Source: Otis tarda (lineage: Eukaryota; Chordata; Aves; Otidiformes; Otididae). From it: a DNA stretch of 64,000 bases. A program made the translations under genes and the position numbers. The notes under the pieces were generated by a model that worked only from the letters and a program-made list of their open reading frames with translations, had not been told where the DNA came from and did not search any database. How positions within the stretch are numbered: the stretch's first letter is position 1; each line of letters opens with the position of its first letter. The DNA is taken from NCBI GenBank assembly GCA_026413225.1, contig CM048575.1, positions 2,942,001 through 3,006,000 on the forward strand, read 5' to 3'. Positions 49,190-59,885 of the stretch are shown here, piece by piece.

Positions 49190-49440
49190 GCTTTGAGTGA
49201 TGGAGACTCCACCCCGTGCCAGAGCAAGCTGTTCGAGGGGTTTATCTCCCTGGCTGTTAGCACTGGCACTCCGTTCCCACTCCCAGCTTGTCTGGCTGTA
49301 CCCTCCAGCTGCTAGCTGACATTCTGCCTTTGTCTGCTAGCCAGTTGACTTTTTGGTATCTCCTCCTCTCAAAGGCACCTCTGAACTCAGACGAGTTCAG
49401 ATATTGATATTGTCTTGGACTCAGCAGTGATGTTAATACC
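49190..49440 (-). mobile_element. Ancient CR1-type LINE relic, antisense
   Basis: The plus strand shows GATGGAGACTCCACCCC, AGCTTGTCTGGCTGTACC, CTGCCTTTGTCTGCTAG, TTTTTGGTATCTCCTCC and a GATATTGTCTTGGAC segment. These follow the same old CR1 consensus seen, in a different copy, at 10070-10345. Divergence is high and the 3' boundary is vague. No coding capacity remains. Confidence 0.55.
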
Positions 49441-49789
49441 TTACACTTCTCTCCTCTCTCATTGCACAACAGGATTCCAGCACCTCAGCCCATCCCTTGA
49501 GTTATTTTCTGATGATTTCCAAATTTGCCACTGATCTTTTAAAAAACACAGACCTCTGGCATAGACAGGGAGATGAGTAGTGGCCTCGGTAAGCCGTGTC
49601 CAAGGGTAATGCCGTGTCCCTGCTGCACACCAGCATTTCCCTGCTTCTGAAGCCAAGAGCTGTTGCAGGTCTGGCAGCCGCATCAAGGTGGCTTCTGGTT
49701 TGCTCATTACCCACGACATCCATTTCAAGGCTTTTACTTTGTAGGATGCAGTCATGTCGCTTTGTAAGGGCCAGATTGTTCCTCGGATT

Positions 49790-50330
49790 TGGAAGGGATT
49801 TTTGGCCTTTTTTGAAAACCCAGAAAATGAATTTATTTTTTAAATTTTTTTTTTTTTTGCTACAAGAGCTGCATGGAAAAGAGATTCCTTTTAGTTCATT
49901 TGCAAACTGCATTTGTTTGTTTGTTTTTAATGTTATTCAAGCTTGGAACAAAGATAAAGGTTTTCCAAATTATTGTCAAATTGTTTTTTAAAGGGTTTGG
50001 AGTCAACGTTTTATTTGACAGTATTGGAATACTTTGCTTCAGTCAAGCTTTTGGATTTTTCAAAATGAAATGAAAGGGAGTTTTTAAACTGAAGAATGTT
50101 TCAGACCCAAAAAATCAAAATATTTCATTCTGAACATGTCAAAACTGGCCATTTTAAATGTTTTCACATGTTTTTTCTCCAATAAACAAAATTGGGTTCA
50201 ATCATCATAATTTTGCAAAACACTCCAGAGCTGACAAACTTGCATTTCCACCATAGAAAAGTTGCACAAATCAAAATTCATTAATCTCCACTCCCAGTGT
50301 GGCATTCGGGAGAAAAAGACCTCCAAAAAT
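49790..50330. repeat. AT-rich segment rich in TTTTGA/TCAAAA words, possible old repeat
   Basis: Starting near GGGATTTTTGGCCTTTTTTG, the segment contains TTTTCAAAATGAAATG, AATATTTCATTCTGAACATG, TCAAAACTGGCCATTTTAAA and similar near-palindromic words, plus a 15-bp T-run near 49843-49858. It resembles the segment at 33.9-34.3 kb in style. The two may be copies of one ancient repeat, but I could not align them convincingly. It ends where the CpG-rich region begins. Confidence 0.4.
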
Positions 50331-50400
50331 GCAAACACTGGAATTCCCAGGCAAAACTGAATTCATTCACTCTCCAGATAAGCAGCATTTCCCACTCCTA

Positions 50401-51060
50401 ATTTTCGCTGATAAATTGCAGCCAGCCCTATCAGCATGCACGGCACACGGCGCGCAGAGCCAGCAGGCACCACGCGGTTTCTGCTCGGCTCACCTGCAGA
50501 GGCTGTTTAAGCCTGCACTGGTCTGCAGTGGTTTGAACTGGGCGGCACCCCCTCCCCGCCAGCGCCCCAGTTTATCACGGCGGATAACTGCCCTTCCCTT
50601 CCCGGCTGCGAGCTGCGCAGAGCCCACCAGCCTCGTTCACTGAAAGCCTCGGATGAGACGTGAAAACACCTCGGCGCAAATCTAAACAACGCGTCTGCTT
50701 AATGCTCGCCAAAGGGGCATTTTCCTTCGGAGCAGATCCGTCACCGCGGCGAGCATCAGGGTCTGAGGGTGGGCTTTTTGGGCTGAAAAGGTTCTGGCAC
50801 GCTCCGCTCTGCTCGCCGGCTCAGCAACACCCACTGCTGCGCTCCTGGGCGAGAGGGGGGGTGTATACGAGATGTGGCCAAGCACCCTCCAAATATGAAT
50901 GCTGTAAGTTAATTAGTGCCCACAAATCAACGCGAGGCTGGCTCTGGGCACGGGAGTGACCCACGCCTGCTCCCCGGAAATGCGTTCCTGCGTTCTCCCC
51001 TGGGCTCTGCCAGCGCCTCTCGGCTCGCAGAGGGGACGGGACAGGGCCCCCGCCAGCCCC
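50401..51060. promoter_or_regulatory. CpG island
   Basis: I count 36 CpG dinucleotides in 50401-50880 (about 7.5 per 100 bp), with a dozen more to 51060, in sequence that is clearly over 50% GC. That density is near what base composition predicts, so CpGs are not depleted here, unlike most of the window. Such islands mark promoters or unmethylated regulatory DNA. I see no TATA box or start codon that fixes a transcript. It is flanked on the left by AT-rich repeat-like sequence and lies at the start of a region poor in young repeats. Confidence 0.65.
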
Positions 51061-52200
51061 ACATCCCCTGGGAGGAGCTCCCCAGCTCTGCCCAGCCAGG
51101 GTGAAAGGAGCTGGTTTCCTCTGCTCCCCGGCTCCCTCGCTGATGGATTTACAGAGTGTGAGATTAAGGGTTGGAGCTGGTAACTGGCAGCTTTGAAACG
51201 AACGAAATTGCAGAGAGGATTTACAAGTGTAGCTGAGCTGTTCTGGCAGTGACACCGGGCAGGCGCTTTGTGCCGACGGGGAGGACAAGAGGGGCAGAGG
51301 GGCTGCCGAGCACGCTGGGACCCACCAGCTGCGCCTGGGCTGGACAGACAGAGCTTCATCTCTCTTCTCCTACAGACAAGAGGGAGCATCACGGCCCAGC
51401 CTTGATTAAAGCGAGGTGTCCCAGCAGGTGCGGGAGCCTCTCTTCTTGAGCGTCACTCGTTCTGCGTCAGTGCTGTGACCGTGCCACCCATGAGCACTGA
51501 TCGGCGCTTGTGGGTTTGGTGTCATCTGCACATTGTGTCACTTGGGCGGACAGGCCCTGCGTCACTGCAGGTCAATCAGAACATCGCAAAGCAATCACAA
51601 AACACCTTTGGTCAGTTGCTCTCCTGCATGTGCTTCTGGTGCCGGAATGGGCTGTCCATTGGCCTTGGAACTTCCCAATGGCTTCTTTGGAGCAGTGGGA
51701 CACCCTCGCCACTCAGACCAGGGATCTCGTTTCTTTACCACCAAGGAGATTTTGCAGTTCAGCAGGGAGGCGCCAGTGCTACGAGCATCTTGGGTCAGGA
51801 GGCTGTGATAATGGGAGGTCTGGCTCTCCCCCTGCCCTGAGCCCATCACAAGTTGCCAAAGCAGGAACACTAGCGCGAGGCGGGTTTGTGTTACACTGGG
51901 CGTCCCACTACGTGCGTGAGGTTTTCTGTATTGTTTGAGCAATTACCAAACCCACCATTTCATCACTTCTTGAGCATTCTGCTCCCTTTCCTAGAGCCGT
52001 AGCAGCAGAAGCTCTGGCATTCAGTGTAACTTTTGCCTCTCCTGTGGCCTTGAACTCCTGTGGCTCCTGCAGCAGCACACAGATGGGAAAACGAGTGCAT
52101 TTAAATACTTACAAACCAGCAATGAGGAAACCCAGCTAGCTCACTCTGAGCTTCTGGCACGGGAAAACTGTTGCTTTTACCCTTCTGCTGCCAAGCTCCA
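51061..52200. other. Stretch between two CpG-rich patches
   Basis: No exon or repeat recognised. CpG density is intermediate at 51240-51480 and low after that. Frames up to 142 codons have no recognisable domain. Confidence 0.5.
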
Positions 52201-52430
52201 ACACAGCTGTCGGGAAGGGCTGGTGAGCAGCAGCAGGACCCCGCGGTGGGGGTCTCAGAGCGGAGCGGCACCCGGCTGAGCAGAGGTTGCCTCGTCGGGG
52301 GACAGGCCGGGGGAGCGATGAGCGTGCCTTTCATGACAGCCAGTTCAGCGCCGAGGCAGGCGCGCACCAGCCCTCGGCCAGCCCCGCTCAGCAGGACACG
52401 GCTGATCGAAGCCCGATGGATCGAGGAAGA
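52201..52430. promoter_or_regulatory. CpG-rich patch
   Basis: About 21 CpGs in 230 bp (roughly 9 per 100 bp) within GC-rich sequence, ending at GATCGAAGCCCGATGGATCG. It meets the usual density for a short CpG island. It may belong to the same regulatory region as the island at 50.4 kb. Confidence 0.55.
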
Positions 52431-52589
52431 TCAAAGCTCCCCTTTTATCTCTGTCTCCCTTCTGCCTTCTTCCACAGCTGGAGGGCGTGTGTTCCCCTTC
52501 TTTGTAGATGCTCCATCCTCTTCTTTAAATCTTCACTTAAAGCCTTCCTTTCTTCTCCAGCATGCAGCTGAGTCCTTTCCGAGTGCGCT

Positions 52590-53010
52590 GCTGTAATGCC
52601 CATGGAGGATCCTATTCTAAAGGCATAAATTACACTGCACCGTGTCGGCTCCCTCTGGCTGAGCATCTTTTCCAGGTAACACTTTGTGTTAAGTGCACAT
52701 TAACCAGTTCTGAACTGCTCCAGCATCGCAAAGAGCAGCTCAGGGAGACACCCCTTTGCCTGGCGTTCATTAGGATCAATGTCAACAGCGCAGCCCAAAC
52801 CAGGATGAAGTCTGACCCCCCCCCTTTCTGCTGCTGGGGCTGCCATTACCTAATTGGATCCAATGTAACATATTAGAGCACACATTACAAGATGACACAA
52901 ATTGAGTTTGGCTCTTTCTCAGCAAATGAAGAGGCCTCGGTTACTGTAATGAGCACAGCGAGAAGGAAATGCATGGGCGTCCATGTAATCTCCTCTCTAA
53001 GGGAGACGAG
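52590..53010. promoter_or_regulatory. Candidate conserved noncoding element
   Basis: Non-repetitive, motif-dense sequence with CATAAATTACACTG, GTTCATTAGGATCAATGTC, CCATTACCTAATTGGATCC, CACACATTACAAGATG and GTTACTGTAATGAGC. Repeated ATTA cores beside GC-rich words are typical of deeply conserved vertebrate enhancers. It directly follows a CpG-rich patch. Conservation is untested. Confidence 0.33.
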
Positions 53011-53744
53011 GCACCCAGCCCAGAACAAGTCGCATGCCGCTGACTCCTTTAACCTGCAAATCGAAATGGAAGGGCTGCTTGGGCAACCCCTCGGAGCTGG
53101 CTGGAGCAGAATGGCTTATAGTTCACCCAGGTCCTGAAGGCCATCCCAAATGCCTTGACCGAATCCTGTTGATGAGGGATGCATTGAATCATTTATGGGG
53201 ACGTGGTTGTCTGAGGAGAACAAGGCACCCCAGAATATAACTGGTTTTGGCACACGTGGGCTTATGCACGAGGCCAGTTCTTCATGAAGTGGGAGACCTT
53301 GCAGGATTGCAGAGGATTTTTGTTGAAGATCAAAGACAAGCCTCAGCAGCATCTGCACCAGATGAGCTCCAGAGGTCTGTGTTTTCAGATCGTTCCACCC
53401 AAGGGCTGCTACTCATCTCCCCATCCTACTGCTGCCTTGGCTCTTTGTCCAGGATCCTGCAGATCCACCGAGCTTCTCTGGGCAAATGGGCAGAGGGCAT
53501 GCACAGAGCATCGCTCCTCTAGCCCTCCTGCCTGGATCCCCAGCAGAGACACGGGGGCACCATATCTGGAGGTGTAGACACTGGAGAGAGGGTTTAATCT
53601 GAACACAGTCAGCCAGCGTTGCCCTCTAATTCCTCTTGAAGAAGCTCTTTGCTAACCACAAGCGCAGGAGTGGTCAGTCTATGCTGTGTAGAAAGAGGGT
53701 TAAAGTGCTTGATGTTTACTGTGTTTATAGTAGCTGCAGACGAT

Positions 53745-53960
53745 GGTGTTCATACGCACATCCAGCCTCTCTTAATATCTCGTGGAAATAAGCTCCACAG
53801 CTTAACCACACGCTGTATAAAAACTTGTATCGGTTTTGAATTTACTGCCTTTTAATTTCCTGCATTACAATTTTCTGCATTTCCTGAGTTTAATTTCTTG
53901 CGATCTTTATCTTCTCATCATACTCCAAGATCAAATCTGGTGTATTTTCTTCTTACCACT
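53745..53960 (-). mobile_element. Ancient LINE relic (CR1/L3-like), antisense
   Basis: The plus strand contains CATCCAGCCTCTCTTAATAT, CTCGTGGAAATAAGCTCCAC, AGCTTAACCACACGCTGT, ATCGGTTTTGAATTTACTGC and CTTTTAATTTCC. Their order matches an old interspersed repeat of amniotes whose consensus reads GTGAGTTCCACAGGTTAA, then a GTGTGAAAAAGT word, then TTTGCTGCC. Heavily diverged and non-coding. The family name is uncertain. Confidence 0.6.
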
Positions 53961-55249
53961 GAGACCAAAAATGCCACATAATCAGAAATTCTTGCAATAT
54001 TTTGCCATTTGCACCTTCAGCAGGTTTTTTTTTTTTTTGCCCCAACAAAAAGAAAAAAGCAGTGAAGAAATATTTCAAGCTCTGAAGCAAAGCACAGCAG
54101 ATCATATTCTGAAGATGGGTGCAAAAGAGGAGTTTCTGCTCAAGAAACTCCTTTTGTTCCTCCTGTTTGAGGAACAAAATAAATGAATTGGTGGCCGAGG
54201 GAGTGTTTTGAGCAGATGCACTCTGTGACGACCTGTGTTTCTTTGCTGAAGGGAGCCAGAGGTCCTTGGGGGAACCAACACCAATGGAGCTGCTTGATTT
54301 GTAAGAGGCGTCCTCAACCTACAACCCCTTCCACTTCAGTTTCGGGCTGTTATCCTCACAGTCCTCCTGTGAGATAAAGTCTTGGCCCAAGGTATAGACG
54401 GAAGATGTGCCCAGCAGAGACAGGACTTGTCCTGTGGTCTGCGATCGCGGGCTCTGCTTAGCCCATGCCGCGGTGAGGTGAGCACCAGCCAGCACCAGCC
54501 CAGAAAGTGGGCAGCTGTCTCGGTGCAACCCTGAGCCTGAGCACTTGCAGCAGCTCAGAGCACGAGCACCGGGCGCAGGCAGGTGCCTGCAAAGGTCCAT
54601 GCAACCCACTGAGAGGGCCACTGACATCTGGGCCCCCAGCTCTGTAGACAGCTCAACCTCCTCAACCCTCCTGCTCTCAGCATCCCTCTTGTCATCTGAA
54701 TCAACTTTGATAGAGAAGCATGAGGTGGCAAAAACGGTGTCATCTCTCTTCTTTGTGCCACGTTGGTCCCACTGGCCTGGCTGCAGTGGTTGTGGAGCCA
54801 AGCAGGGGCTGGGTGCTCTCCGAGATGGGTCCGAGACACAAGCGAGACCTCAGGGACCAGTAACACAAGGTTAGCACAAGGGCTAGCACAAGCAGGGTAG
54901 CCAGAAAATACAGGGTAGCCAGAAAATACAACGCTGGACAAATACTGAACTGCCAGACAGACACAGGCTTGGTGTCATCTCTGCAAAAAGTGGCTGAGGA
55001 GCCGGTCCTGGATGCTCGCGAGGAAGATGAGGGTCTCCCGCTGAGCACCGTGACACTATGCTAAAGTGTTCAGAGAGATCTTCCTTCCCAGCCCAGGCAG
55101 CTAATGGCTGGTTTATGTCCTGAAGCGTGCGGGTTGAGGTCCCCTGCAGATTTTTATCCCATTTAATGTAACTGTAGATATCCTCTGTATTCATACACAT
55201 GAATAATCCTTCCTGAATCCTTCCAAGCACTTTGCTTTAGCAGACTGGA
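53961..55249. other. Gene-free stretch
   Basis: No exon recognised. It contains a 12-bp T-run near 54027, a purine-rich stretch, and short tandem duplications near 54.9 kb. Frames up to 160 codons lack any recognisable domain. Confidence 0.5.
54894..54929 (+). repeat. 18-bp perfect tandem duplication
   Basis: AGGGTAGCCAGAAAATAC occurs twice head to tail with no mismatch (54894-54911 and 54912-54929). Just upstream a GGTTAGCACAAGGGCTAGCACAAG segment is a second, imperfect 13-bp duplication. Perfect identity suggests recent origin or assembly slippage. Confidence 0.9.
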
Positions 55250-55430
55250 TATTATTAATCATAATGCTCTGCACTTAGACAGCGCTTTACCTATTCACAG
55301 CACCAAACAAACACTGGCTAATTAACCCCCTCCATGCCATGGGAGGCAATTATCACCCTTGCTGCCCAGAGGGGGAAGGTAGCACCAAAAGTGGCAGTGA
55401 GTGGGGATTTGGAGCCGACGTTGCCTCTTT
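55250..55430 (+). mobile_element. MIR-like SINE relic
   Basis: GCACTTAGACAGCGCTTTAC followed by CACCAAACAAACAC, GGCTAATTAACCCC, GGGAGGCAATTATCACC, AGAGGGGGAAGGTAG and AGTGGCAGTGAGTGGGG follows the order of the old amniote tRNA-derived SINEs: AGCGCTTTAC, AACATTAACTAATTAATCC, GTATTATTATCCCC, GGGGAAACTGAGG, CAGTGGCAGAGCTGGGA. The match holds over about 180 bp with many substitutions. No intact polymerase III promoter is expected in so old a copy. Confidence 0.65.
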
Positions 55431-55776
55431 TCCCACAGCGTGGCAGCGGGTGCAGTGGAAACAGATCATTATCTCTGTGGCTGTAGACCTACTTAAAACT
55501 TAGACTTCCTCTTCCCTGAGAAACATGGAAGAACGTAATTTTATCCCCCCTACAACTGACTGGCTTTCTGCACTGGAAGTGCAGAAAATTGAGAACTAGG
55601 ACTAAAAACACTTAATTAACTAAACAGAAATCAACATCCAGAAAAGAGAGAAGTTCTTGAGGGCAATTTCTGCCTCGTCAAGGCAATGGGGAGTTGGGGT
55701 GGGTGGAGGGAGATGCCACCAGCGCAGCTCTGGATGGTTTTGCTGTGCAGCCATCACCAGCTGCAGGGGAATGCTG

Positions 55777-55828
<52 letters not shown>
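55777..55828 (+). repeat. (TAA)n microsatellite, about 17 units
   Basis: An uninterrupted run of ATA/TAA triplets spans 52 bp. It produces artefactual open frames of poly-Ile and poly-Asn on both strands (55620-55998). Perfect repeats of this length are usually length-polymorphic. Confidence 0.97.
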
Positions 55829-55829
<1 letters not shown>

Positions 55830-56201
55830 GATTATGCTAACGATAATATTTCTGTGCCTGGTTTCCCTGCAGCATCCTGCGCAGACGGATGCCAAAGTAC
55901 GTTACAAATGGAGCTGCTGTTGTCACTCCTCTTGCGCAGGCTGGGCTGTCGCAAATGCCACACAACTGAGAGCCAGACTTGAACTGTCTTTGCACTAGGC
56001 AGCTGCCAACTGCCTCTGCTGTCCCCTGAGGGGACCCAGTCCCTGTGACACTTGCTAGCAGGGCTGGCACCCCTTTGTCTTCTTTCCCTGATGAGGAGGG
56101 ACGTTGCACCCCTTCCTCCTGCGTGCTGCTCTGCTTCCAGATGGATCACGTTGGTGGAGAAAAGTCTTTGTCTCCCTTTGCTCTTGGCCACATAACACAC
56201 A

Positions 56202-56248
56202 ATTTATTAACCTTTCCTTTCCACATGATTTATTAACCTTTCCTTTCC
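56202..56248 (+). repeat. 26-bp-period duplication
   Basis: A 21-bp word beginning ATTTATTAACC and ending CTTTCC occurs at 56202-56222 and again, identical, at 56228-56248, with 5 bp between. Confidence 0.9.
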
Positions 56249-56859
56249 CAGAGGTAAAGCCCAAACCCAGGAATGAGGAGGAAGCTTCCACTCCATGGGG
56301 TGCTTCCTCCTCCGTGGACAGGACACTGGCAACTCATCAGTGGGGTCATTTCTCCAGCCTTAGTGCAAAGTTCTGGCTTCAGGGTGAAACAAGACGAGCC
56401 GGATCTGTCCCTCTAGGGCAAGAGAGCAGCTGACAGGGAAGGCGTCACCAGGATGCGTGACCTGGGGCAGGAGGGTGGGCATCAGGCGCAGCGACATGCA
56501 GAGGGGCTAAGTCCTTTTAATACTTACTGGGCATGGATATGCTCCTCTTCCCTGTTAACCAGCCGTGGGGAGAAGCATGCTCCATGGGGACAGTGGCGGA
56601 GGGAGAGGCATCCCGCTCGGCTCCATGTCCCCCTCCCCGCTGCGGTGCTGCACGGCTGGCGGGCTGCAGCGTCTCCCCTTCCCCGGGCTGCCCTTTTCTG
56701 GTCACCTTGGAAAGCAGGTCACCGGGATATCTGGCTCAGCCAGGAAGACCACGCTCCTTCCCAATCAGATTTCACCTCCGGGCACATCTCCAGCTGAGCC
56801 GAAGCTGCCCATTACTTTCCCAGCTGAAGCCTTCCTTTTGCAGACAGAAAGCCGTTTAT

Positions 56860-57240
56860 TGCCAGATAAATAATGCTGCAGCTAGCAGAGCCGGCTCAGG
56901 GCAGCACAGGGACATGGAATTGCGCGTCAGGATAATCACAGGTGTATATCATATCTCAGGGGGATATTATATCAAAGGCGCGCTCCCCTGTATGGAAACA
57001 GCAGCCTGGATTTGACTCGGATATCAAGCGCTCAGCGAGCATGGCATGTCTACGCCTCTTCCTTTCTATCTGGTGCACTGAGCTGCCCTTTTGGTGGATT
57101 GCTGGTGCCCTTATCTACCCCGAATGCTAATGCACCAGAATCTATTCGTATTGCCCCGATGTCATTTCTGCGGCTGGCGAATGTGATAGATGAACTGCCT
57201 GGCTCGTGCTGCTAATGGAAACCCAGCACAAGCAAGAGCC
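56860..57240. promoter_or_regulatory. Candidate conserved noncoding element
   Basis: Motif-dense non-repetitive sequence with ATCATATCTCAGGGGGATAT, TATATCAAAGG (a TCF/LEF-like ATCAAAG core), CAGATAAATAATGCTGC just before it, CGAATGCTAATGCACC, and GTGCTGCTAATGG. Mixed AT and CpG content with no repeat signature. Regulatory role is inferred. Confidence 0.3.
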
Positions 57241-58124
57241 AACAGAAATACTCATAAGTCAAAAGAGATGCTGTAATTTTCACTTCGCTACCTGAAATCC
57301 CTGCGCCCCTCTCTCTGATTGAGCAGGAGAGGGGCTTCACCTGTGGCTGCTTGAGCCTGGTGTGCGTGTGCAAGCACGGTGAGGAGCGCGCTTTGCTGGG
57401 ACCCAGCCTGGAGCCAAGGAACAGCCCCTGTCCCCGAGCCCCAGGCTGGCCGACAGCGAGGGGAAAAGGTGCTTGTAGGGCTTTGTCTCCCGTGGCAATG
57501 GGAAAGGAGGAGGATTTCTGCGTGCGGTGTTACCAGGATGAGTTCTTGCTCTGCTCAGGGGGCTGAGGAAGCTCCCTTTGCCTCTGGCCCTGGAGGTTTG
57601 TGCTGTTTGGAATCAAATCTGCCCAAGGCCTGAGGGCTGGGCTAGCTAGGTGCCCGTTTCTGCTGTGCTGGATGATCTGCAGCCGTAGCTTGAGTCCCAC
57701 CTAAGGACCCCTTGGAGGGAAGGTGTTTCTCAGCCAGGCCTCTGCTGTAATGCTTAGGAGGCCTGACTTCAGATCTTTGCTTCTTTTCAGACTTGCAACA
57801 TGCAACTTACAAACACAAGTTCCTTTTGCGTGCCTCAGTTTCCCCAAGCTGTGACGTGGATGGCAACTCTGCACTAGGTACCAGAGGCCAGGAGGGGAAG
57901 TCATTTGCAGAGGGTAACATTACAGAAATGCATGGGTTTTGGAGATGGGGCTTCCACGACGGCTCTCCTCCAGGTCGGGGAATTTGCTCGGGAAGCCTGC
58001 GCAAGGGAGAAATCCCCTCTCGCCCTTGCTCGGCTCGGTTGTTACCCCGGGAGAGCTCTGTTAGGTGATGAATTGTTCAAGTGGGAAGGCAGTGGTGCCC
58101 TTTCTGTTTGTGTGGAGTGTGTCT

Positions 58125-58205
58125 AATATACTGATATATGCTGCATTCATCCCTTTTAAATATAAATCAATAAGCTGCTGTATTTCAAAAGAGAAGAGAA
58201 CACGG
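58125..58205. promoter_or_regulatory. AT-rich candidate element
   Basis: CTAATATACTGATATATGC and CTTTTAAATATAAATCAATA carry AT-rich cores resembling forkhead or Hox sites, abutting CpG-rich sequence (CACGGGCCCGTCAGCG). Function inferred from composition only. Confidence 0.2.
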
Positions 58206-59040
58206 GCCCGTCAGCGTGCAGTATAAATGTCTTCATTCCCCGGAGTCCCCCGGCTGGGCTGGAGGGCCATAGCACACAGCCACCGAGGGAGCGCAGACGT
58301 GCCCAGGCCTTTCCAGCGAGCTGTGCCAAGAAGTGAGGGAAAACATGTCAGGGTTTTCCCTGCGTCCTGATGCTGCCAAGATCCTCAGCAGCAGCCGCAC
58401 GCTGAACCAGCCTGACGGCTGCTCTGCAGGGAGGCACCCGCGCTCCCGGTAACCAAAGATCCCCAAGAAAGGGGACCAAACAGTTCAGTGCCCATTTCTG
58501 GGGCAGGCTGGATCGTTTGCAGCAGCATATTTCACTTTTCCCTTGCCTTGGTCTGAGGCGTGTGGGGCTTTGTGTGGGTGCATGCAGTGCGTGACCCAAG
58601 GCGCGATGCTCAGTTACAGCAGCCTCATGCTCTGGAAGAGGAGTGAGGCCCTCACCTGCATTTATGTCTGAGCTGTTGGAGCATTTTTCACAGGTTCTCC
58701 AGGTGTTAGGGACCTTGGGGTACATGTGTGTTTGTGGAACTGGGCTATCTTTTCTCCAGAGTCCATATCCTTCTCCCTCCTTTGCCCTTACTGCTTAGCC
58801 TGGAAAGCCTCCTGGGCATAAGCTGTGGCTGCACCTACACCCCAGGGCAGATCCCAACCACCCCATGTCCTTCCTGGCAGCCGAGTGTGCAGGAGCCGTG
58901 GGCTCAGCTGGCTGAGCATCCCAGGGCGAAACATCTCCCTGCTATGGGAACAGGGCTGGGAAGTGGCACCCACGCCTCGGCGGAGCAGAGGAGTCAGCTT
59001 TTCCTGGCAGAAACTTGTTCTGGCTCAGATAACGCGTGTC

Positions 59041-59260
59041 GTACGGTCAGATTTTCCTCTTTCATTTCCTAGCGCTGTCACGCCTGTCTGTCCGTACCCG
59101 CGCAGAGACTCTCATCTGCCACCTCCGGCGCGCGGCAGCCAGGGGTGAGCTCTCAGGGGTCAGCGCGGTCAAAGCAAAATCTCTCGGCGGAGCAGGGAAG
59201 GAGCCGGATGCTGCCCACAGCCACCGCCGCTGGTGCATGAAGACATCCAGTCCTTACTCC
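59041..59260. promoter_or_regulatory. CpG-rich patch
   Basis: About 18 CpGs in 220 bp, including CCTCCGGCGCGCGGCAG and CAGCGCGGTC. It sits immediately before a long AT-rich block. It is consistent with a short CpG island or an unmethylated enhancer core. Confidence 0.5.
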
Positions 59261-59269
59261 CCGTTATCC

Positions 59270-59885
59270 TGCTTAGAGCTGGGCAATATTGCTGGCGTTA
59301 TTAACATTAGAGTTTAAAAAAAAAAAAAATCTCCTCTGCACAATTACAATTACAAAATGGTTGCGGATCCAAGAACTGCTAATTATACAGCAGTTTCAGA
59401 TCTAGACTATTATTTATGATCAAAAAACCTCAATTTGTATAGACTCCAAAATTTCACCTACTAAAAAGCTCACCCATTAATTCGTGTTGCATTTAAATGT
59501 CTATTTTAGGCCAGATTTCTCTGGTTAATGCACATGACTCTCTTTCAAGTCCTTTGGAGGCCAGAGTTGAAGTTGAAAAGGAGACGTGGCCCCTTTTCTG
59601 GAACCTTCTGCTGAGAAAAAATGCTAATTATTTCTCAATATTTTATTAATAATCAATTTCTTATGATTATTTTTTTTAATGAGATGTCATTACATAAATG
59701 CCCTCATTTTCTGGAGTGCATTTGGTATTTGTTAAGAGTCTGCAATACAGTTTGCATGAATAATTCCCATTCAATTGACTATTCCCAAACTGTTCACTTC
59801 AATCCTCTGCTATTTATTACTGGAGATGTGTGGTTGGCCACTCTACTTGCTGGGTATTATTGCTAATTGGATGGCTGTAGTTTTT
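59270..59885. promoter_or_regulatory. Long AT-rich block, best candidate conserved noncoding element
   Basis: Some 600 bp of AT-rich but non-repetitive sequence sits between a CpG-rich patch and ordinary DNA. It contains TGGCGTTATTAACATTAGAG, ACAATTACAATTACAAAATG, CTGCTAATTATACAGC, CCATTAATTCGTG, AATGCTAATTATTTC, TTATTAATAATCAATTTC and TTGCTAATTGGATGG, a high density of homeodomain-like cores, plus a 14-bp A-run at 59316-59329. I recognise no transposon in it. Such blocks beside CpG islands commonly prove to be deeply conserved enhancers of developmental genes; alignment is required to show that. Confidence 0.4.

Larger units (their letters stand above)
55431..59040. other. Gene-free stretch with small repeats and candidate elements
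   Basis: No exon is recognised. Contains a TAA microsatellite, a 26-bp-period duplication and candidate regulatory blocks (56.9-57.2 and 58.1-58.2 kb). GTGCCTCAGTTTCCCC at 57831-57846 is a hallmark word of antisense MIR-like SINEs, but the flanks are too diverged to define a copy. Confidence 0.5.

Noticed and set aside
55620-55998. Poly-Ile and poly-Asn containing peptides
   Set aside because: They come from the TAA microsatellite.
57790-57930. Antisense MIR-like SINE around GTGCCTCAGTTTCCCC
   Set aside because: Only the hallmark word matches; flanking sequence does not follow the consensus.
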